NCBI GenBank assembly: GCA_947561715.1
Contig: OX387201.1
Span: 7,892,001-7,956,000 of the forward strand
Length of the DNA: 64,000 nt
Direction: 5' to 3'
Source: Ascidia mentula
Lineage: Eukaryota > Chordata > Ascidiacea > Phlebobranchia > Ascidiidae
Of the stretch, positions 57,376 through 64,000 are shown in pieces (within the stretch, counting starts at the first letter, position 1; each line of letters starts with the position of its first letter). The notes beneath the pieces were generated by a model. It ran no database searches, was not told the DNA's origin, and saw only the letters and a list, made by a program, of their open reading frames with translations. A program made the position numbers and the translations under genes.

Positions 57376-59454
57376 CGGTGCTGGTTCCTGCTGTGGTTCT
57401 CCACCCGATCAGCCGATATAGCGTATATTGGAGGCACAGCCGACTGAGGCTAAAAGCGAGTTGTGGCGACGGTGTGGTCTGGTAACCGTGCTGTAAACTG
57501 GTAAACAGCGGGCACTGGGAGCTTGGCAAAGCTATAGAGGAGGATCCAAAAACGATATTTACGTTTTAATTCGTTCCCCTGGAAACTGAAAGGTAATTAC
57601 AGACGTCATGTTGTTGTGACGTCATTCAATCGAAGTTTAAACGAACTTTCCTGAACTCGAAAACTTGCGTAATTACGCCATGAATCACCGTCATTTACGC
57701 TAAAGGAGTCATACAGTTGTTTTCCTCTTTCTCTCGCTTTTCCCTCATGGCAGCACGGTTTCGTTACAACTAAATATCTGGAGCCTAATAGTAATCCTCA
57801 CTGTGATTTCTGGTTATCTTCGTCTGCCCTGACGCTAACTCATAGGATTCGTATCTCGCGGTGCGGACGCGATGTTTGTATCAGGGCCATCTGCGTCACG
57901 ATGCATTCATGCGCAATATGTCTACTTTTAAGCAACGGTGATACCTGGAAGCGAACTTATCGTTGCGTTCGATACCCGGGGCGACTGGAGAGGCAAACGA
58001 ATGTCCAGCGCGGTATTATTTTTTCGGGCGACGTCACAGAACTGCGGCTGGCCGGGATTATGCGCCCGTACTCCGACTATACGTGTTTGTCCGCACGTTT
58101 ACTGCGTTTGTTCCCACCTTGCGGCTTGTTATCTGGCGTCGAATATCGCTACTTAGGCACTTTAACTTTCCATATATACATATCCGTTAGTGGCGGCCGA
58201 CGATACTTGTTTCAACATTGCGCCCGATCAGTTTTTCCAGCAGTTCACTGAGCACAAAACAAGTTGACAGTCTACCCTGACGCTTTCTGTGCGGCGAAGT
58301 CGCGAAACACACGTTGTGATGCGCGGTGTGTTTTTTTCGGAAAAGCTTATTTGCCCAAGGGCCTCATAATTTCGCGATAAGTTATAGCGACAAAAGTTGT
58401 TGCAGATATGTACTGCGATAAGACGTGGTCGGTATAAAGGACGTGCAAAAAGCATTTACCGTTGCCCTCGTCGCAGAAAAACAAATTGCACGTCTCATTG
58501 CGTTTTACCCCCTACTTGCATCGTTGACTGTGATCTTTAGATCGAGGACGATGACTTTGGCAGTTAAGGTAGCTGCGGGGAAATTTTCCTTGTGTCAGAA
58601 CTAAATCCTATAATCACTTCCGACATAAAAAGCACTGTAATACGATTTAGAGCAAAATGCAGCGTGCGGTGTTTCGACTACGGGCACTTGCAGTATAATT
58701 TAAAACGATTTTGCCATGTGACCATTGGTGTCAACAACTGGTTGTTTACTACATTCATTGTAAAAATACAGCACATATAAATCCCATGAGGAGGGAACTG
58801 CCTTTTTCCAGTTGTATTAAATGATGGGCACCCAAGGTAAAAGTTTACATAACTGAAGAACGTAATCGTGTTACATTGATCATTAAGAACCGCATACTGT
58901 ATTATGGATATGGTAGGCTACTAAATCTAGGCAAAATCTGCCTCACATTCTAGAGATTTTTGCATTATGATCTGGGGAAAGTTAAAATACGGAGCCTTCG
59001 TTGCAAACTGCAATTATCCTTCTTTTTATGCCTAGACCAGAATAATACATCAGCTTGCTGTCAGAATCTTTTCCGACTAAATTTTTGTCAGCTTTTTGTT
59101 TTTAAACCATGAGAAACTTCAATGTGTGCGTTATTTTGAAACCAGTTCGGCAATCGGACAGTTATTGTGTAAAACAGGCCTTACTGCCACAATTGGAGTC
59201 AATATAAAAGTTTAGAATATAAAACGCTGGAGTTAAAAATTTCACTTTTCTTTTGTCCACCGAACGTTCTTATTGTGCTTTATAGATCAGCTTTCTCGTT
59301 AGCTTTCAATAGTTATAACAGTTTCAATAGTTTTCATTAGTTTCACCTATGTTTGCAAAAAAATAAAATTTGAAAAAATTAATAGCAACCCAATGTCAAC
59401 CAATGTAAATAATTCGTTTGCTGCAACGTTCACTTCAATATCGTTGAGTTCCAA

Positions 59455-60045
59455 CGCACAGCATACATGTCAACACCGCATCCTGCATCACAAGATGAAA
59501 AAACTCGCGCTCACATAGTTCTCCTACGATAAAAGACAACAAAACGAGCACACATGCACCCGACCCAACAATTGTCCTTGCTCGTTTATTGCATCTAACG
59601 AAAGTAGGGAAACGAACACATGTGCTAAGGATTGTTAGTCATTTTTGTACAAAACCATACGTTGTCCGTGTTTCAGAAGATTGGGACCACTTAAAAGATT
59701 ACTTTTCGGGCGGTAACGTTTTCAAATTGTCAAACACTCGAGGATGAGTGCAAAATATTTGGAGTTGATAACTTTGAAACTCGAGGATGAACTTAACAAG
59801 TGAGCAGTCGATTTCCCGGATTCTTTTTCCGGGGAGTCTTCGGTAAAAGTTTGTCCGAAGCGTTTTATCAAAACAAAAACGGCGTAAATTTCTATGTATG
59901 CCACATAGTAAGAACAAAAACGCAAAGTAAATCAACTTGTTCGCTTTTTGAAAGTTGTAAACAGAAACACGAACTGAAAAACTTCTGTGAGTTTGCTTAT
60001 AAAAATGAAAAACTTTTGTTTGCTACACTATAAGGCCTAAGTGAG
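59455..60045. repeat. Dispersed repeat R1, diverged copy 3
   Basis: Matches 35884-36440 and 43015-43560 in order but with many differences and a nested insertion at 59748-59778. This copy lies outside the H/I/J duplication, showing that R1 is truly interspersed. Confidence 0.7.
59748..59778 (-). mobile_element. 31-bp truncated retro-insertion with 12-bp TSD
   Basis: The 31 bases between two copies of ACTCGAGGATGA (59736-59747 and 59779-59790) equal the fixed terminus of the family at 42681-43006 (CAAAATATTTGGAGTTGATA). The R1 copies at 36180 and 43310 lack it. It is an extreme 5'-truncated insertion. Confidence 0.8.
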
Positions 60046-60847
60046 GCACACGCATTAAAACCAGCAAAAATATATAAGGTACTAAGCGGCAGGCGCACTT
60101 CGGTAAAAGGTTAAAATAATATTTAACAACCGTAAAATTGTCGTAAAGGCACGATAATAATAACAAATATACACATCACTGAGATCATACCGACCCATTG
60201 TACCATTTACTCAAAGGTATTGTTTGGCGCGAGCAAAAGCAAAAAGGAACTGAAAAAAAACAATGGCTTTACGATGTTCGAAAGACAAAGTATGGTGAAT
60301 TTCCTTTCACTTGAGTATCTATTTAAAAATGTCATGTCATGCGAGGGCAAGCGATTAAAAAATATTCTAAATAGGTACACATGAGGCTCGGCAGTTCGTA
60401 ACTTTTTTCAAACTTTTAACTCTTAGGGAAATTTATTGGAGGGCCGGCATTTGTTTTGCTTATACTGGGATTATATAATTTCTATCCAAAAAAGCATCAG
60501 CCCATCCAGCCACAAACAAAATAAAAAAGAGGTGGGCCACCTTCAAATAATGTACAAGCGCAAAATAGTGAAAAGTTGGTTCTGCATGATCAGGTGGGTA
60601 GAAGATTGCATAACGTCAAGCATATGCTTAATCAGTAGCATAGCTTTGTGTGTATAAAACCTCAACAACGGGGCGAAAAATATGAAATAGATAAATGCGC
60701 GTTGTATATGAAAGCAAATGAAGCTTGCAATTTGTTAACGACCGCGGTGCTACGTACAACAGTGATTCAAGCACCGCGTGGTTAAATAAAGTGCTGCAGA
60801 AAGGCATGCATTTGCAACTCTTGTACCATAACCACTAAGGATTGAAG

Positions 60848-63971
<3,124 letters not shown>

Positions 63972-64000
63972 TTACACTGTAGGAACATTGGCACCCCATG

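Larger units (their letters stand above)
57376..60847. other. K-kinase spacer
   Basis: No supportable gene. 57376-58500 is upstream of K and richer in GC than the rest (for example 57960-58200); a 116-codon frame there has no family resemblance. 58500-59450 shows nothing. 59455-60045 is repeat R1 with a 31-bp insertion. 60050-60847 is AT-rich 3' flank of the kinase gene. Confidence 0.55.

Noticed and set aside
57901..58251. 116-codon frame in a GC-richer patch upstream of K
   Set aside because: Overlapping frames are equally open, as expected of base composition; no motif recognised.

Overview
This window looks like a piece of a compact, AT-rich invertebrate chordate genome, most likely an ascidian (Ciona-type). 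The reasons are introns of about 55-1,000 bp with clean GT/AG borders, an animal Src-family tyrosine kinase, an amplified UNC-93 membrane-protein family, and many short non-autonomous transposons. The organism call is inference; the gene content is read directly.

Layout. (1) 3-191: the 3' end of an unrecognised plus-strand coding frame. (2) 402-57375: eleven intact or nearly intact UNC-93/UNC93A-like genes, called A to K here. A-E lie on minus (402-3168, 7079-9049, 12063-14085, 17020-19595, 21382-23923), F-G on plus (25984-28943, 30075-32404), and H-K on minus (33192-35785, 39922-42580, 46786-49617, 51504-57375). All eleven could be spliced by hand into reading frames of about 495-532 codons. 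They share the same eight-exon plan with intron phases 1,1,0,0,0,1,1; exons 3, 6 and 7 are always 182, 235 and 168 nt. H, I and J have one extra intron near the end of exon 4. There are four clades: A/B/C, D/E/F/G, H/I/J and K. (3) 60848-64000: the kinase-domain exons of a minus-strand Src-family kinase closest by eye to FRK/Src42A; its 5' exons lie beyond the right edge.

H, I and J sit in tandem segmental duplications of about 6.7-6.9 kb. The units carry hitch-hiking relics: UNC-93 exon fragments on the opposite strand, a broken copy of one kinase exon from the neighbouring kinase gene, a Ty3/gypsy LTR-gag relic, ~170-bp minisatellite units, and (first spacer only) a Penelope-like GIY-YIG fragment. 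Another ghost exon lies between C and D.

The spacers hold well-delimited mobile elements: three hAT-like MITEs with exact or near-exact 8-bp target duplications, one TA-flanked mariner-like MITE, a ~1.4-kb foldback element, a 60-bp-arm palindrome, tRNA-like SINE sequences, and a retrotransposed family with 10-12-bp target duplications.

The UNC-93-like proteins are expected to be multi-pass, major-facilitator-fold membrane proteins. In other animals relatives regulate a two-pore K+ channel (UNC-93) or traffic nucleic-acid-sensing Toll-like receptors (UNC93B1). What the amplified ascidian set does is not known from sequence. Exon coordinates were worked out by eye from splice signals, frame and paralogue comparison.
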